Shown here piece after piece: positions 26,559 to 35,661 of a stretch of 64,000 nucleotides of DNA. The notes under the pieces were generated by a model. It did not search any database. It was not told the origin of the DNA and saw only the letters and a program-made list of their open reading frames with translations. The stretch comes from Flavobacteriales bacterium (GTDB taxonomy: Bacteria > Bacteroidota > Bacteroidia > UBA10329): the NCBI GenBank assembly GCA_021739695.1, contig JAIPBM010000002.1, positions 62,001 to 126,000 on the forward strand, read 5' to 3'. The translations under genes and the position numbers were made by a program. Every line of letters starts with the position of its first letter. The stretch's first letter is position 1.

Positions 26559-29500
26559 ATGGAAATGACACAGCGAGTATTTAAGGGAATCAGTGGAATG
26601 ATCCTGATGCTCGCCATCGGAATAGGAACGCTGAATGAAGCTGCTGCTCAATGCACGGTTAACATTTTCGTCACGCAAAATCCAAGCACTTGTTTCTCTC
26701 AGGTTGCTATTGCTGCAACAGCTTCCGATCCGGTTCAAGAATGGAGCTATTACATCGATGGACAATTGGTGAGCAACGGAAGTTCCGTCATGCTCAACTT
26801 GGAGCCAGGCACGTATCAAGCATACGTTGGAATCACTACCGATCAAGGTTGTGTTGCAACGGATCTGACCACATTCACCGTTGATGGAAACATCCTTCAG
26901 GTTGATGCTGGTGCTGATCTGCTTTTGTGTCAGGAACAGGCGGTTCTATCTGCAAACGTGACCGCTACAAACCCATATTCTGTACAATGGACGCCTGCAG
27001 GGCTTCTTGAAAATCCGACAAGTGCAAGTACGTTGATCACTCAGAATGTCTACAACCAATGGTTTATTGTTGATGTGATCGATGCTGTTACGGGTTGCAT
27101 TAGCTCAGACACAATAACGGTAACGCAACAGAATCCTTTGTTCGATACACTTGATCTTTGCAGTGGTTCGGCAATCATAGACCTTGGTCCAGGAGCGAAT
27201 TCTTATCAGTGGTTGAGTTGGACGGATACGGCAGGAAATAATTTTTCTCTCAACTATCCCACCTCGCAGCAATCAATCACGGCCTCCGAGCCGGGACAGT
27301 ATTTCATGTATGCCGATTTTCCGGATTGTGGTGCATTGACGAGTTTGGTGACTGTCGAGGCATGTCCGCCCACCTGCTTTAATGCGTTTGCGCAAACGGT
27401 TACTACTGATCAGTGCGGTGATATTTATTCATTCGTATCAACGGGAACAGCACAAATAACTTCTTGGTCGTGGGATTTTGGAGACGGAACTACTTCCAGT
27501 TTCCCGAACCCATTTCACGTTTTCACCACAGGTACATACGAGGTTTCGCTGACAACCGTCAATTCCGATGGCTGTACTGCAGTTTCTTCGCAAACTTTTA
27601 CCTCCAACAATGGTGTGTCTCTTACCATGTCAAGCGATACGGTTGCTTGTCAAGAAGCTGCCTATATGGAGGTTTTCCCGATCGGCGGCTCTGGCGATTA
27701 TAGCTATTCGTGGACTCCGACACAAGGTGTTTTTTCCGACCCAACGCAGTCCATTTTTTATGTCGAAGGCGTGCATAATGAAATTTATTACGCCTACGTA
27801 ACGGATAACGTGACGGGCTGCTTTGCCTACGATTCGGTAACCGTTAGCTCGTATGTGGCACATAACGAGACACTCCAACTCTGCAACGATAGTGTGTTCT
27901 TCAGCCTTGGGCCGGGGGCAAGCTTCTACAATTTAGCCCCGATTTCATTTGATCAGCAACAATATTATGGCTGGATAGATACGCCTGGTCAATATGTGTT
28001 CTATGGTCAGTTTCCGGGATGTGGAGCCATTACAAGTCAGATAACTGTAGAAGAATGTTCAACTGCATGTTCAGCAACCATTTCCAATGATGGTTTCAAT
28101 TATCAGTACTGCTGGGCTTCTGTTGATTTGAATGCCACCTATTCTTCTCCGATAGACAGTGCCATTTGGGATCTTGGAAATGGCGATGTGGTTTTTGATA
28201 ATGGCAGTGGAATTCCTCCCCAGTTTTATTCAGGAGGTTCTTACATCGTTCAGCTCACTGCCTATCATACTGGTGGGTGCGTAAGCACAACTAGCTATTC
28301 CATCATCCTTCTTACAGACATTGACGTTCAAATCAATGTTGGAGATACCGTTGCTTGCGCAGGACAATTATTTGTCAGTGCTACTGCAACGGGAGGCGGA
28401 GGTCAGTACGCTTATTATTGGCCAATTTCTGGAAACACTACGCCAAGCGCTGTCATTTCAGTAACGCAGAACCAATGGGTTACGGTGGAAGTGACCGACA
28501 CGTACACAGGCTGTACAGCCTACGATTCTGTTTACGTATATGCCAATCAGCAGATCAACCAAACCATTGAGATGTGCGTTCCTACCGTCACGTTGGAAGT
28601 TGACCCTGGAAGCTTGATTTACAACTGGACATATACAGACGAGTTTGGAAACACTACTCAAATTCCAGAACAGACCAACCAATTAGAGGCCGTTGGCTTG
28701 GGAACATACACGTGTTTCACATACAGTTCCGGTTGTTTAAGTGTTCAACATACGTTCGAAGTCATTCTCTGTCCTACCGTATGTTATAGCGACTTCATTG
28801 CTGTTTCTAACCCTCAGCAATGTGGTTCGCTTTACGATTTTGCGGGTCAGAATTTCAGTCATCCTGTAGATAGCGTTGTTTGGAACTACGGTGACGGATC
28901 GACCTACACAGATGATGGTGTTGGTGAAACACATTTTTTCACAGGCGGGGTTTATACGGTCACGATGACCGCGTATCATTTAAGTGGCTGCGTCAGCACG
29001 TCATCGCAAACACTTACGGTCAATTCGGGTGTGACAATTGAGTTAACTGAAGACACGGTTGCGTGCAATGGAATGCTTCAGCTAAACCACACTATTTCGG
29101 GAGGAAGCGGAGGCTACATCTACCAATGGTACCCTCAAGCAGCAATGAATAGTCCAACAGCTCCTTTTCCAACAATGACAGTTACAACTGATGGTTGGGT
29201 TGAAGTTCATTTAGAAGATACGCAAACGGGCTGCACAGCAGTTGATTCGATGTACGTGTATGCCAATACCGCTATCAACGACACCTTACAATTGTGTGGA
29301 GATAGTGTTTTGCTCGTGGTTAATCCTGGTTCTCTGGTTTACAATTGGTCATACACGGATGAGTTCGGAAACACTGGTCAGGTACAGAATTTCGACAATG
29401 AGCTGCTGGCCGATGCCATTGGAACCTATATCTGCTTTACCTATTACTCAGGCTGCAATACGGTGATACATTCATTTGTGGTTGACGATTGTGCTGCGCA

Positions 29501-30503
29501 GAATGATGATGTTTGGCCTGGTGATGCCAACAGCGATGGGATTGTGACCAACTCGGATGCCCTTTATCTCGGTTTGGCATTCAACCAAACCGGACCAAAT
29601 CGTCCTGCCGCAACCCTGAACTGGGTCGGTCAGCCTTGCCCAGATTGGACCTTCAACTTTGCGGTGAATAACGTGAACCTGAAACATGCCGATTGTGATG
29701 GAAATGGCATCATCAATTTTGATGATACATTGGCCATCGATTTCAATTACTTGAACACACATAACAAGTTTGAGGGCGTTTCAGCATCAGGAAATCCACC
29801 AATTTGGGTTGAGGCCACGCCAGACACCATTGGCTTAGAGCAGGCAATTGACATCGTGGTTCATTTAGGAACAGCATTGCAGCCAATAGATAGCTTACAT
29901 GGTGTGGCTTTCACACTAACATTTGATGAGTCAAAGCTTTCACAAAATGGTCTTTCAATTGACTTCGATAATTGTGTTTTAGGAACTGTAGGTTCTGATG
30001 TTCTTACATTCCAAAAGAATCAATTCATCAATGGCGCAATTGATTTTGCGGTTACGCGAAATACACTTCAGAATTTCCAAGGTTTTGGACCAATTGTTCA
30101 TGCTCGGATCGTGACAACCGACAACCTGTCTGGAGTTCATAGTGTAGTATTTGGCATTGATGGGGTTGTTGCGCTTACCGCTTCCGAAACGTTGATTGAT
30201 CTATCTACAATTCCAGATACGGTTGTAATAGACCCGAATAAAGTTGGGATGGAAGAACAACAGTTGGCCAACGTAATGGTATATCCAAATCCTGCCACCG
30301 ATATATTGAACGTGACCGGTTTGAAAGGAACTGGTTCAATAACGGTTGTGAACACATTAGGACAGGAAATGACCAGCATTTCTTTCCAAGGTTCCGACAG
30401 AGTGCAACTAGACCTTACTGAGTTGAACTCGGGCGTTTATTTTATTCGAATAAAATCAGAGAATGGTATTGTGACCAGAAAATTGAGGTTGATTCAGTCG
30501 TAG
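26559..30503 (+). CDS. Giant PKD-repeat surface protein with dockerin-like, cohesin-like and T9SS sorting domains
   Basis: 1314 residues. The signal region ends near AAAQ (residue 30). Four successive modules of about 235 residues (starting near 197, 435, 668 and 908) each combine a Cys-bounded beta domain (opening LDLC, LQLC, IEMC and LQLC), a PKD-type domain (WDFGDGTT and WNYGDGST) and an Ig-like GGSGxYxYxWxP domain. Dockerin-like calcium loops follow: DANSDGIVTNSD and DCDGNGIINFDD. Next comes a cohesin-like beta domain (about 1088-1210), then a T9SS type A tail (VYPNPATDILNVTG ... GVYFIRI, about 1243-1314). It is likely exported by T9SS and surface-attached or released; an adhesin or structural role is inferred. 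Many paired Cys suggest disulfides outside the cell. A terminator follows. Confidence 0.88.
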   Translation: MEMTQRVFKGISGMILMLAIGIGTLNEAAAQCTVNIFVTQNPSTCFSQVAIAATASDPVQEWSYYIDGQLVSNGSSVMLNLEPGTYQAYVGITTDQGCVATDLTTFTVDGNILQVDAGADLLLCQEQAVLSANVTATNPYSVQWTPAGLLENPTSASTLITQNVYNQWFIVDVIDAVTGCISSDTITVTQQNPLFDTLDLCSGSAIIDLGPGANSYQWLSWTDTAGNNFSLNYPTSQQSITASEPGQYFMYADFPDCGALTSLVTVEACPPTCFNAFAQTVTTDQCGDIYSFVSTGTAQITSWSWDFGDGTTSSFPNPFHVFTTGTYEVSLTTVNSDGCTAVSSQTFTSNNGVSLTMSSDTVACQEAAYMEVFPIGGSGDYSYSWTPTQGVFSDPTQSIFYVEGVHNEIYYAYVTDNVTGCFAYDSVTVSSYVAHNETLQLCNDSVFFSLGPGASFYNLAPISFDQQQYYGWIDTPGQYVFYGQFPGCGAITSQITVEECSTACSATISNDGFNYQYCWASVDLNATYSSPIDSAIWDLGNGDVVFDNGSGIPPQFYSGGSYIVQLTAYHTGGCVSTTSYSIILLTDIDVQINVGDTVACAGQLFVSATATGGGGQYAYYWPISGNTTPSAVISVTQNQWVTVEVTDTYTGCTAYDSVYVYANQQINQTIEMCVPTVTLEVDPGSLIYNWTYTDEFGNTTQIPEQTNQLEAVGLGTYTCFTYSSGCLSVQHTFEVILCPTVCYSDFIAVSNPQQCGSLYDFAGQNFSHPVDSVVWNYGDGSTYTDDGVGETHFFTGGVYTVTMTAYHLSGCVSTSSQTLTVNSGVTIELTEDTVACNGMLQLNHTISGGSGGYIYQWYPQAAMNSPTAPFPTMTVTTDGWVEVHLEDTQTGCTAVDSMYVYANTAINDTLQLCGDSVLLVVNPGSLVYNWSYTDEFGNTGQVQNFDNELLADAIGTYICFTYYSGCNTVIHSFVVDDCAAQNDDVWPGDANSDGIVTNSDALYLGLAFNQTGPNRPAATLNWVGQPCPDWTFNFAVNNVNLKHADCDGNGIINFDDTLAIDFNYLNTHNKFEGVSASGNPPIWVEATPDTIGLEQAIDIVVHLGTALQPIDSLHGVAFTLTFDESKLSQNGLSIDFDNCVLGTVGSDVLTFQKNQFINGAIDFAVTRNTLQNFQGFGPIVHARIVTTDNLSGVHSVVFGIDGVVALTASETLIDLSTIPDTVVIDPNKVGMEEQQLANVMVYPNPATDILNVTGLKGTGSITVVNTLGQEMTSISFQGSDRVQLDLTELNSGVYFIRIKSENGIVTRKLRLIQS

Positions 30504-30528
30504 AATTTCAACTTTGTGTAGTAGTTGA

Positions 30529-30554
30529 AGGGCCGCTTTTCAGCGGCCCTTTTA
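30529..30554 (+). terminator. Terminator of the large T9SS gene
   Basis: AGGGCCGC and GCGGCCCT arms (30529-30536 with 30543-30550), followed by TTTT. Confidence 0.85.
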
Positions 30555-30594
30555 CGTACAGGTCAATAAGGTTGTGGTGGTTAGCCTGATTGAA

Positions 30595-31353
30595 CTAAAA
30601 GATCACCACGCTATCTAGATAAGCAGATACACTTGCGAGTCTTACAAGACCCAGACCTTGCTTATAATAGCTGGTTGATCCAGTTCCTGCGGAATAGGAC
30701 GTAACCTGCAAAAGTTCTCCATATTGACATCCATTCGGAGAATTGAAGGTTGCGGCCATGTCATCGATAACGATGGAATCGGTTGTAGCGGTCGACCATT
30801 GTTGTCCCACGGTTGGATTCGAGGGAATGTAAACTTCCTCTGCACTTAATGCAGAGTTCCAACGGAAAACCTGTCCATTAGCCTCCCGATAATAATCGTG
30901 GATAGTACCAAAAGCACCTGTAGTGACCATGTGGAAGTAATCTTGTCCATTGTTCAAGGTGGTCTCTTCGACCACCTCTAGCTGGAACCACTGGTTCGAA
31001 GGCATCGCATATATCCAATAGCTTCCAATGCTAAGTGGGAAATAAGAGCTACTACCATTTCCATCACAGATAAACTGAGGATTCAGAACAGATGTGTCGG
31101 TTATACAGGCATTACACGGTCCTCCACAATCAATTCCTGTTTCTCCTTGATTCAAAATTCCATCAAAACAGGTTCCAACCGTTGTGTCGCACGGAACACA
31201 TGGCCCTCCACAATCAATTCCTTCCTCACCATTGTTCAACGCTCCGTCATAGCAAGTCTCTTCACAAGAAGACAGCACCGCAGAAACGAAGATCAAAAGG
31301 ACAAATAGGCTGACCCAATCAATAATTCTGTTTGATCCTTCAGCGCTCCGCAT
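30595..31353 (-). CDS. Lipoprotein with duplicated Cys-rich CGGPC motif
   Basis: 252 residues. A hydrophobic N-terminus ends in a lipobox (AVLSSC, Cys about 29). Two tandem copies of a C-x-DG-x-x-N-x-GExGIDCGGPC-x-x-C motif follow (about 33-55 and 62-83), a short Cys-rich linker often placed after the lipid anchor in Bacteroidota surface proteins. The remainder (about 95-252) is a beta-rich domain of unknown function (YFPLSIGSYWIYAMPSNQW ...). Its ATG overlaps the stop of the universal stress protein by one base (TAATG), so it is probably co-translated. A cell-surface or outer-membrane lipoprotein is likely. Confidence 0.8.
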   Translation of the reverse strand: MRSAEGSNRIIDWVSLFVLLIFVSAVLSSCEETCYDGALNNGEEGIDCGGPCVPCDTTVGTCFDGILNQGETGIDCGGPCNACITDTSVLNPQFICDGNGSSSYFPLSIGSYWIYAMPSNQWFQLEVVEETTLNNGQDYFHMVTTGAFGTIHDYYREANGQVFRWNSALSAEEVYIPSNPTVGQQWSTATTDSIVIDDMAATFNSPNGCQYGELLQVTSYSAGTGSTSYYKQGLGLVRLASVSAYLDSVVIF

Positions 31354-32213
31354 TACAAGAAAAGAACGTTCCCTATGTTGTACAGATTAGCAACAGGATT
31401 AACACACATTGTGGCTATTTGCGCATCATTGTTTATCACCTTCTCGTGATCTGGCCCCAACACGAAACCAGAAACACTTACATCGCTATCATCTGTGAGG
31501 ATCGTGATGAGGTCTGCTCCAACTTGGGAGGCATATTTGATTGTTTGCTTAGCATGGTTGCCATCAGCTTGGGCCAATTTATATTCAACCCCATTTTTTT
31601 TGAACATGTTCTCTGCCCAAGCGATGTTGTTGTTCCGCGCATTGATCAGAAACTCATCCGTCTCATGACTTGCAAATAGATGAACCATTGAACCGAAATC
31701 TTTGGCAATACTAATGGTGTGGATAACCTTTTGCTTTGTTTCTCGGCTTGAATCAATTGGAAAAACAATTGTCTTGTAACCATGGTCAGCAATATTCTTT
31801 TTCTGAACAACAATTACTGGAACAGGTGAAGAGGTAATCACTTTCACTGCCCAAGCTCCCGTAATGTGCTGCATACCTATCACGCCATGGGTTCCCATCA
31901 CTATAAGCTTCGCCCCTATTTCTTCAGCAACTTCACCTATGGTGGTGAAAATTGAACCTTCCCTCAAATGAGAATCGGCTTTAACGTTATACGTTGATTT
32001 GACCTGTTGCACTTGAGCGTCCATCTTAGCATTCAGGTCATCAAGCGATTCTCCCGCCTTTTTCAATTTCGACTTTGTGTCTTTATTGACCACGTGTAAC
32101 AGGCGGATCTCATCTCCAGTTACTGAAGCAAGTTTAGCTGCGTGATTAATAGCGGTATCTGCTGTTGAAGTAAAGTCAGTAGGAACAAGAATGAAAGGGT
32201 TCTTTTCGGCCAT
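31353..32213 (-). CDS. Tandem universal stress protein (UspA family)
   Basis: 286 residues made of two Usp folds. The first (about 4-145) has FILVPTDFTSTADTAINHAAKLA at the start and MGTHGVIGMQHITGAWAVKVI at the end; the nucleotide-binding G-x-x-G-x9-G pattern is only partly kept (TGAWA rather than GSVA). The second (about 150-286) begins YKTIVFPIDSSRETKQ and lacks a clear ATP-binding signature. Such proteins support survival under stress; the partner is unknown. It overlaps the downstream lipoprotein start by one base. It is 57 bases downstream of the HD-hydrolase gene in the same direction. Confidence 0.92.
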   Translation of the reverse strand: MAEKNPFILVPTDFTSTADTAINHAAKLASVTGDEIRLLHVVNKDTKSKLKKAGESLDDLNAKMDAQVQQVKSTYNVKADSHLREGSIFTTIGEVAEEIGAKLIVMGTHGVIGMQHITGAWAVKVITSSPVPVIVVQKKNIADHGYKTIVFPIDSSRETKQKVIHTISIAKDFGSMVHLFASHETDEFLINARNNNIAWAENMFKKNGVEYKLAQADGNHAKQTIKYASQVGADLITILTDDSDVSVSGFVLGPDHEKVINNDAQIATMCVNPVANLYNIGNVLFL

Positions 32214-32270
32214 TTTAAATCAATTGTTAAGGGTGTGCTAAGGTAGATTATTTGTGTTCGAGAGAGCAGG

Positions 32271-32861
32271 TCAATTGTCATAAGTACTCACAATTGACCT
32301 AATTCTCTCCAAGTGCATTTGTTTGGATAGTTGCCTGTATTCCTTCCCATAGTTAGTGTGATAGGAGTGTTGTGCTAAAAAGCTTAACTGAATTCTATTC
32401 CACGATTCAATCGTTTCGACAATTTTCAACTCTCGCAACTCATGAAACAAATTGGTGGCAATAGCCTCAAAGTCTTCCCTACCAAGGTAATCTAGATCAG
32501 CATCGCAAAGAATTTGCGACAGTTGATCCTTCGGTTCTTGAGGAACTTTGGTTGCCATGATCATTCTACAGATCTGATCGACCTCTTCAGATGTAAATCC
32601 AAATTGCGGCAAAAGTTCTCTGGCAATTTCGCAACCTTTGAGCTCATGGTCCTTATGCCCATAAAGAAAACCACAATCATGATATGCAGCAGCAACCAAT
32701 GCCAAGCGCAAATCGACCTCATTCAATCCTTCCGACCTTCCGATTCGCTCAGTGGCTTCCATCACGTCAATTGTATGGTGATGTCCATGATAGGTTAGGT
32801 GCGCAGGAAGTTCCTGTTCGAGTCGATCTAATATATGTTTCGTTGCGCCTTTATAATCCAT
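32271..32861 (-). CDS. HD-domain phosphohydrolase
   Basis: 196 residues. Metal-binding residues of the HD superfamily are seen as YHGHHHTIDV (His, about 24-30), AAYHDCGFLYGHKDHE (His-Asp, about 58-66) and CDADLDYLG (Asp, about 119). It resembles the predicted metal-dependent phosphohydrolases related to YfbR/RelA-type HD proteins, acting on nucleotides or cyclic nucleotides; the substrate is not deducible. A minus-strand TACTTTTA box (32869-32876) is seven bases before the ATG. Probably in one unit with the universal stress protein and lipoprotein. Confidence 0.85.
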   Translation of the reverse strand: MDYKGATKHILDRLEQELPAHLTYHGHHHTIDVMEATERIGRSEGLNEVDLRLALVAAAYHDCGFLYGHKDHELKGCEIARELLPQFGFTSEEVDQICRMIMATKVPQEPKDQLSQILCDADLDYLGREDFEAIATNLFHELRELKIVETIESWNRIQLSFLAQHSYHTNYGKEYRQLSKQMHLERIRSIVSTYDN

Positions 32862-32920
32862 CGGGCCCTAAAAGTAACAATTAAGCATTTTTCTGATTCC
32901 AACGACTGTACTTAAAATAC

Positions 32921-32942
32921 GAAAGGCCCTTTCGGGCCTTTC
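32921..32942 (-). terminator. Hairpin after the S74 protein gene
   Basis: GAAAGGCCC and GGGCCTTTC arms separated by four bases, 34 bases beyond the stop at 32976 on the minus strand. The following bases are only moderately T-rich. Confidence 0.65.
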
Positions 32943-32975
32943 AAACTATTTCAAATAATTATACGTGAACGATTC

Positions 32976-35168
32976 CTACTCTGCAGTTAGGGATGTTCCT
33001 TGATTCGAAACCGCATCAAGCTTAGCTTCAAAAACATTCATCATTATTTCAACCTCTGCACGAAGGGTTCCTACTTCATTTTTGCAAGCAGTTTGTCCTT
33101 CTTTAAGTTGTTCAATTTCTTCGCTTTGTTCTTTAAGGGCTTCCAATAGTATTGGAACCAAATGAGAATATTCAATAGACTTCCATCCTTCTGAATCGGT
33201 ACCAACCAGCTCAGGCACGACTTTTTCGACTTCCTGTGCAATAAGTCCATACTGCAGTTTATCATCGAAGCCCATTTTAGGGAATTCATCTTTTCTCCAG
33301 TGATAAGTAACCCCATTCAGTGCCGCAACAAGTTCAGATGCATTTTCAATTCCATTGATGTCCTTTTTCAACCGCAGGTCAGAGGTTTCATTGATACCTG
33401 TCGACTTCACCTTTCCATTAATTTGCAACTTATACCCAGGAGAAACCTCTCCAATTCCAACGTTACCATCAGGTTGTATGGTTAGTGCCACTTGGTTCGA
33501 AGTAATCTGGGCTCCAGAAACGCTAGTCGCATCTCCAACATTGTTCATCAAGAAATGTAATTTTCCGACTCCATAGTTACCCGTTCTTTCGTGGTAAATG
33601 GCTGCTTTAATTTGGTCAGTGACGCCACTTTCACTATTGAATCCGATTCCAACTCCATTTACTCCAGTTTGCGTACCGTTTTTATTTCTAAGATACAATG
33701 GCAGATTAAACCCGTTGTTACTAACCTGCACCTGCAAGGCTTGAGATGGAACATTGGTTCCTACACCCACTTTTCCGTCATCTTTAACAATTAACGCGGA
33801 CAGCACTGCGCCATTGTCCTTTACCTCAAAATCACCAGTGCTTTGAAGGTCAATTACAGTACTAGCAGTACTCGCGTTGGCAATAACGAATGTTTCAGCG
33901 CCATCTTGTGTGATTGTAGTCGTGGTCTGAGTTAGTGGGCCTCCAAGCTTAATGGTTGGAACTGATGCTGTACCTCCTTGAGTAAGACCATTGTCCACAG
34001 CCAAAGAAGTTACAACTCCTGTGACTGTTAAGTTACTGCCGCTGAAGGCAAGTCCAGTTCCCAATCCTATTGTCTGTGGGGTTCCAACTGCTGTTGCCCC
34101 AATCAAACCTGGAGTTACCAAATCTTGCATTTTGGCGTACGTTATCGCGTTGTCTGCCACATCATTCGTTACAACTGCACTGAATGAAGCATTACCAGCC
34201 CCTCCATGAAGAACTGTCGTTGCACTTCCTTGCCCCACAATTCCAATATTTCCAGCACTCAGTGTGATAGGTGCAGTAACTCCAGTAACTGTATTTGCAT
34301 CCGAGCCCCAAGAAGGCACACCTCCAGAAACCTTTAACACCTGTCCAGCACTACCAACACCTAAACGCGCATAATCGGCACCGTTATAATATATGATGTC
34401 CCCTGATGCATCGGAACCAAGGGCAATATCAGTGCCATCAACACTATTATCCTGAATAACAGTAGCTCCTTGCGGTCCAGCAACATCTCCAGCAAGGTTA
34501 CCAGTGAATCCAGTTGCAGTAAGAGTTGTTCCGCTGAAAGAAAGACCCGTGCCCAAAGAAATCTCTGATGGAGCTGCTGCTAAACCTGTTGGATTACCCA
34601 AGATGCGCGTAGCGCCAATGTCTTGAATTTTACTATACGTCACAGCGCCATTTGTAATTGTGGTGGCAAATGAACCAGTGCCACTCCCCGTAACAGGGCC
34701 AGTAAGAGTAATGGTTTGATCCCCAGTATTCGTCCCAATACTAGACCCTGAGAAGTTGAACCCGCTTAGCGTTCCAGTAGCAGAAACATTCCCAGTGGTG
34801 GAGATGTTCCCGGTAGCAGCAATACTTGAAGGAGTAATTGCACCAAGAGACAGAGAGATGGCTGGAGTGGAGGTCGGGTTTGTTACTGTTCCAGAAACCC
34901 CATTGGCAGTAGTTACGGAAACTGAGGTAACGGTTCCAGCAGTAGATGATAAAGAAATCCAATTCAAACCATCATGATATTGCAATGTTGTTCCGTTCCA
35001 ACGAATGGAACCCGCTACTCCAACTGAATTATTTTGGTTTTGCAAGCGAATTGCACCTTTCACGTCCAATTTCTGCGCTGGGTTACTTTCATCAACACCA
35101 ACATTCTGTGCAATGGAGACAATCGGAGACATTAACAAAACCCCTACAAGTAAACGAACTATTTTCAT
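32976..35168 (-). CDS. Secreted fibre-like protein with C-terminal S74 intramolecular chaperone
   Basis: 730 residues from the ATG at 35168; a second ATG two codons upstream (35174) is less well spaced from an AAAGAA stretch. A signal peptide ends at SIAQ (about 20). NVGVDESNPAQKLDVKGAIRLQ opens the stalk, and a long Ser/Thr/Gly/Val-rich beta stalk with repeated patterns (SGTTLTATG, SGSNLTVTG, GLGTGLxFSG) fills about 70-600. The C-terminus has ETSDLRLKKDI and QYGLIAQEVEKVVPELV, the endosialidase-chaperone (S74) domain that trimerises phage tailspikes and then cuts itself off. Stand-alone secreted versions like this are common in Bacteroidota, and no phage genes are nearby. A coiled coil (ALKEQSEEIEQLKEGQ) follows. 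Confidence 0.88.
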   Translation of the reverse strand: MKIVRLLVGVLLMSPIVSIAQNVGVDESNPAQKLDVKGAIRLQNQNNSVGVAGSIRWNGTTLQYHDGLNWISLSSTAGTVTSVSVTTANGVSGTVTNPTSTPAISLSLGAITPSSIAATGNISTTGNVSATGTLSGFNFSGSSIGTNTGDQTITLTGPVTGSGTGSFATTITNGAVTYSKIQDIGATRILGNPTGLAAAPSEISLGTGLSFSGTTLTATGFTGNLAGDVAGPQGATVIQDNSVDGTDIALGSDASGDIIYYNGADYARLGVGSAGQVLKVSGGVPSWGSDANTVTGVTAPITLSAGNIGIVGQGSATTVLHGGAGNASFSAVVTNDVADNAITYAKMQDLVTPGLIGATAVGTPQTIGLGTGLAFSGSNLTVTGVVTSLAVDNGLTQGGTASVPTIKLGGPLTQTTTTITQDGAETFVIANASTASTVIDLQSTGDFEVKDNGAVLSALIVKDDGKVGVGTNVPSQALQVQVSNNGFNLPLYLRNKNGTQTGVNGVGIGFNSESGVTDQIKAAIYHERTGNYGVGKLHFLMNNVGDATSVSGAQITSNQVALTIQPDGNVGIGEVSPGYKLQINGKVKSTGINETSDLRLKKDINGIENASELVAALNGVTYHWRKDEFPKMGFDDKLQYGLIAQEVEKVVPELVGTDSEGWKSIEYSHLVPILLEALKEQSEEIEQLKEGQTACKNEVGTLRAEVEIMMNVFEAKLDAVSNQGTSLTAE

Positions 35169-35245
35169 GGTCATTTCTTTAAATACAGTTTAAAAATTCT
35201 AACTCTTGCTTCAATGCAACTGCCTTAACGAATTAGAACAGGAAT

Positions 35246-35277
35246 CAAACTTACAAAATCTTTTTGCTTCTTCACAA
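35246..35277 (-). promoter_or_regulatory. Full Bacteroidota promoter of the S74 gene
   Basis: On the minus strand TTTG (35274-35277) is followed after 20 bases by TAAGTTTG (35246-35253). Both elements and spacing match the TTTG-N19/21-TAnnTTTG consensus. The leader would be about 75 bases. Confidence 0.65.
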
Positions 35278-35661
35278 ATGTCAAACCTATTTTCATAAAT
35301 ATTCCAATGATTATTAAGTTTTAGACTTACACTTATGAATCATTCCAATATTTATTGACTGAGTTTTACAAACACGTTATCAACATGCCCCGTCCTATAC
35401 TTGGACCTGCTCGCGAGTTGTTTGATTAATTTTTATGCAAAAAAATGAAACATATGTGAAGGTGTGGTTTTCACTTTGATCATCTCACTGAAAAGATGAA
35501 ATCGACAATTCTCATCTTCCTTAAATGTCAGTTCCAACTTTGCTTCCAAGAAAATCTGTAGAATACTTAGGAACTCAAGTCAGATGCTAATAGTTATGTC
35601 CCCAGACTAGAAATCGCAAAATGCAGCCTAATTAGCACGGAACACATAGCTTCGCATTACC
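35278..35661. other. AT-rich intergenic region before selU with no recognised gene
   Basis: Together with the S74 leader this 487-base gap is the longest non-coding stretch. I looked for a selenocysteine tRNA or other RNA gene next to selU-selD and saw no convincing cloverleaf. Short repeats such as ATTCCAAT(A/G)ATTATT are present but not ordered. It presumably carries the selU promoter; CAACTTTG near 35531 resembles a -7 box but is about 120 bases from the ATG. Confidence 0.4.

Noticed and set aside
32976-35168. Prophage tail-fibre region
   Set aside because: Only the S74 domain is phage-like. Neighbours are housekeeping genes and no capsid, terminase, integrase or attachment site is seen.
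35175-35661. Possible selenocysteine tRNA next to selU-selD
   Set aside because: No acceptor/T-arm pairing with a TCA anticodon could be built by eye.
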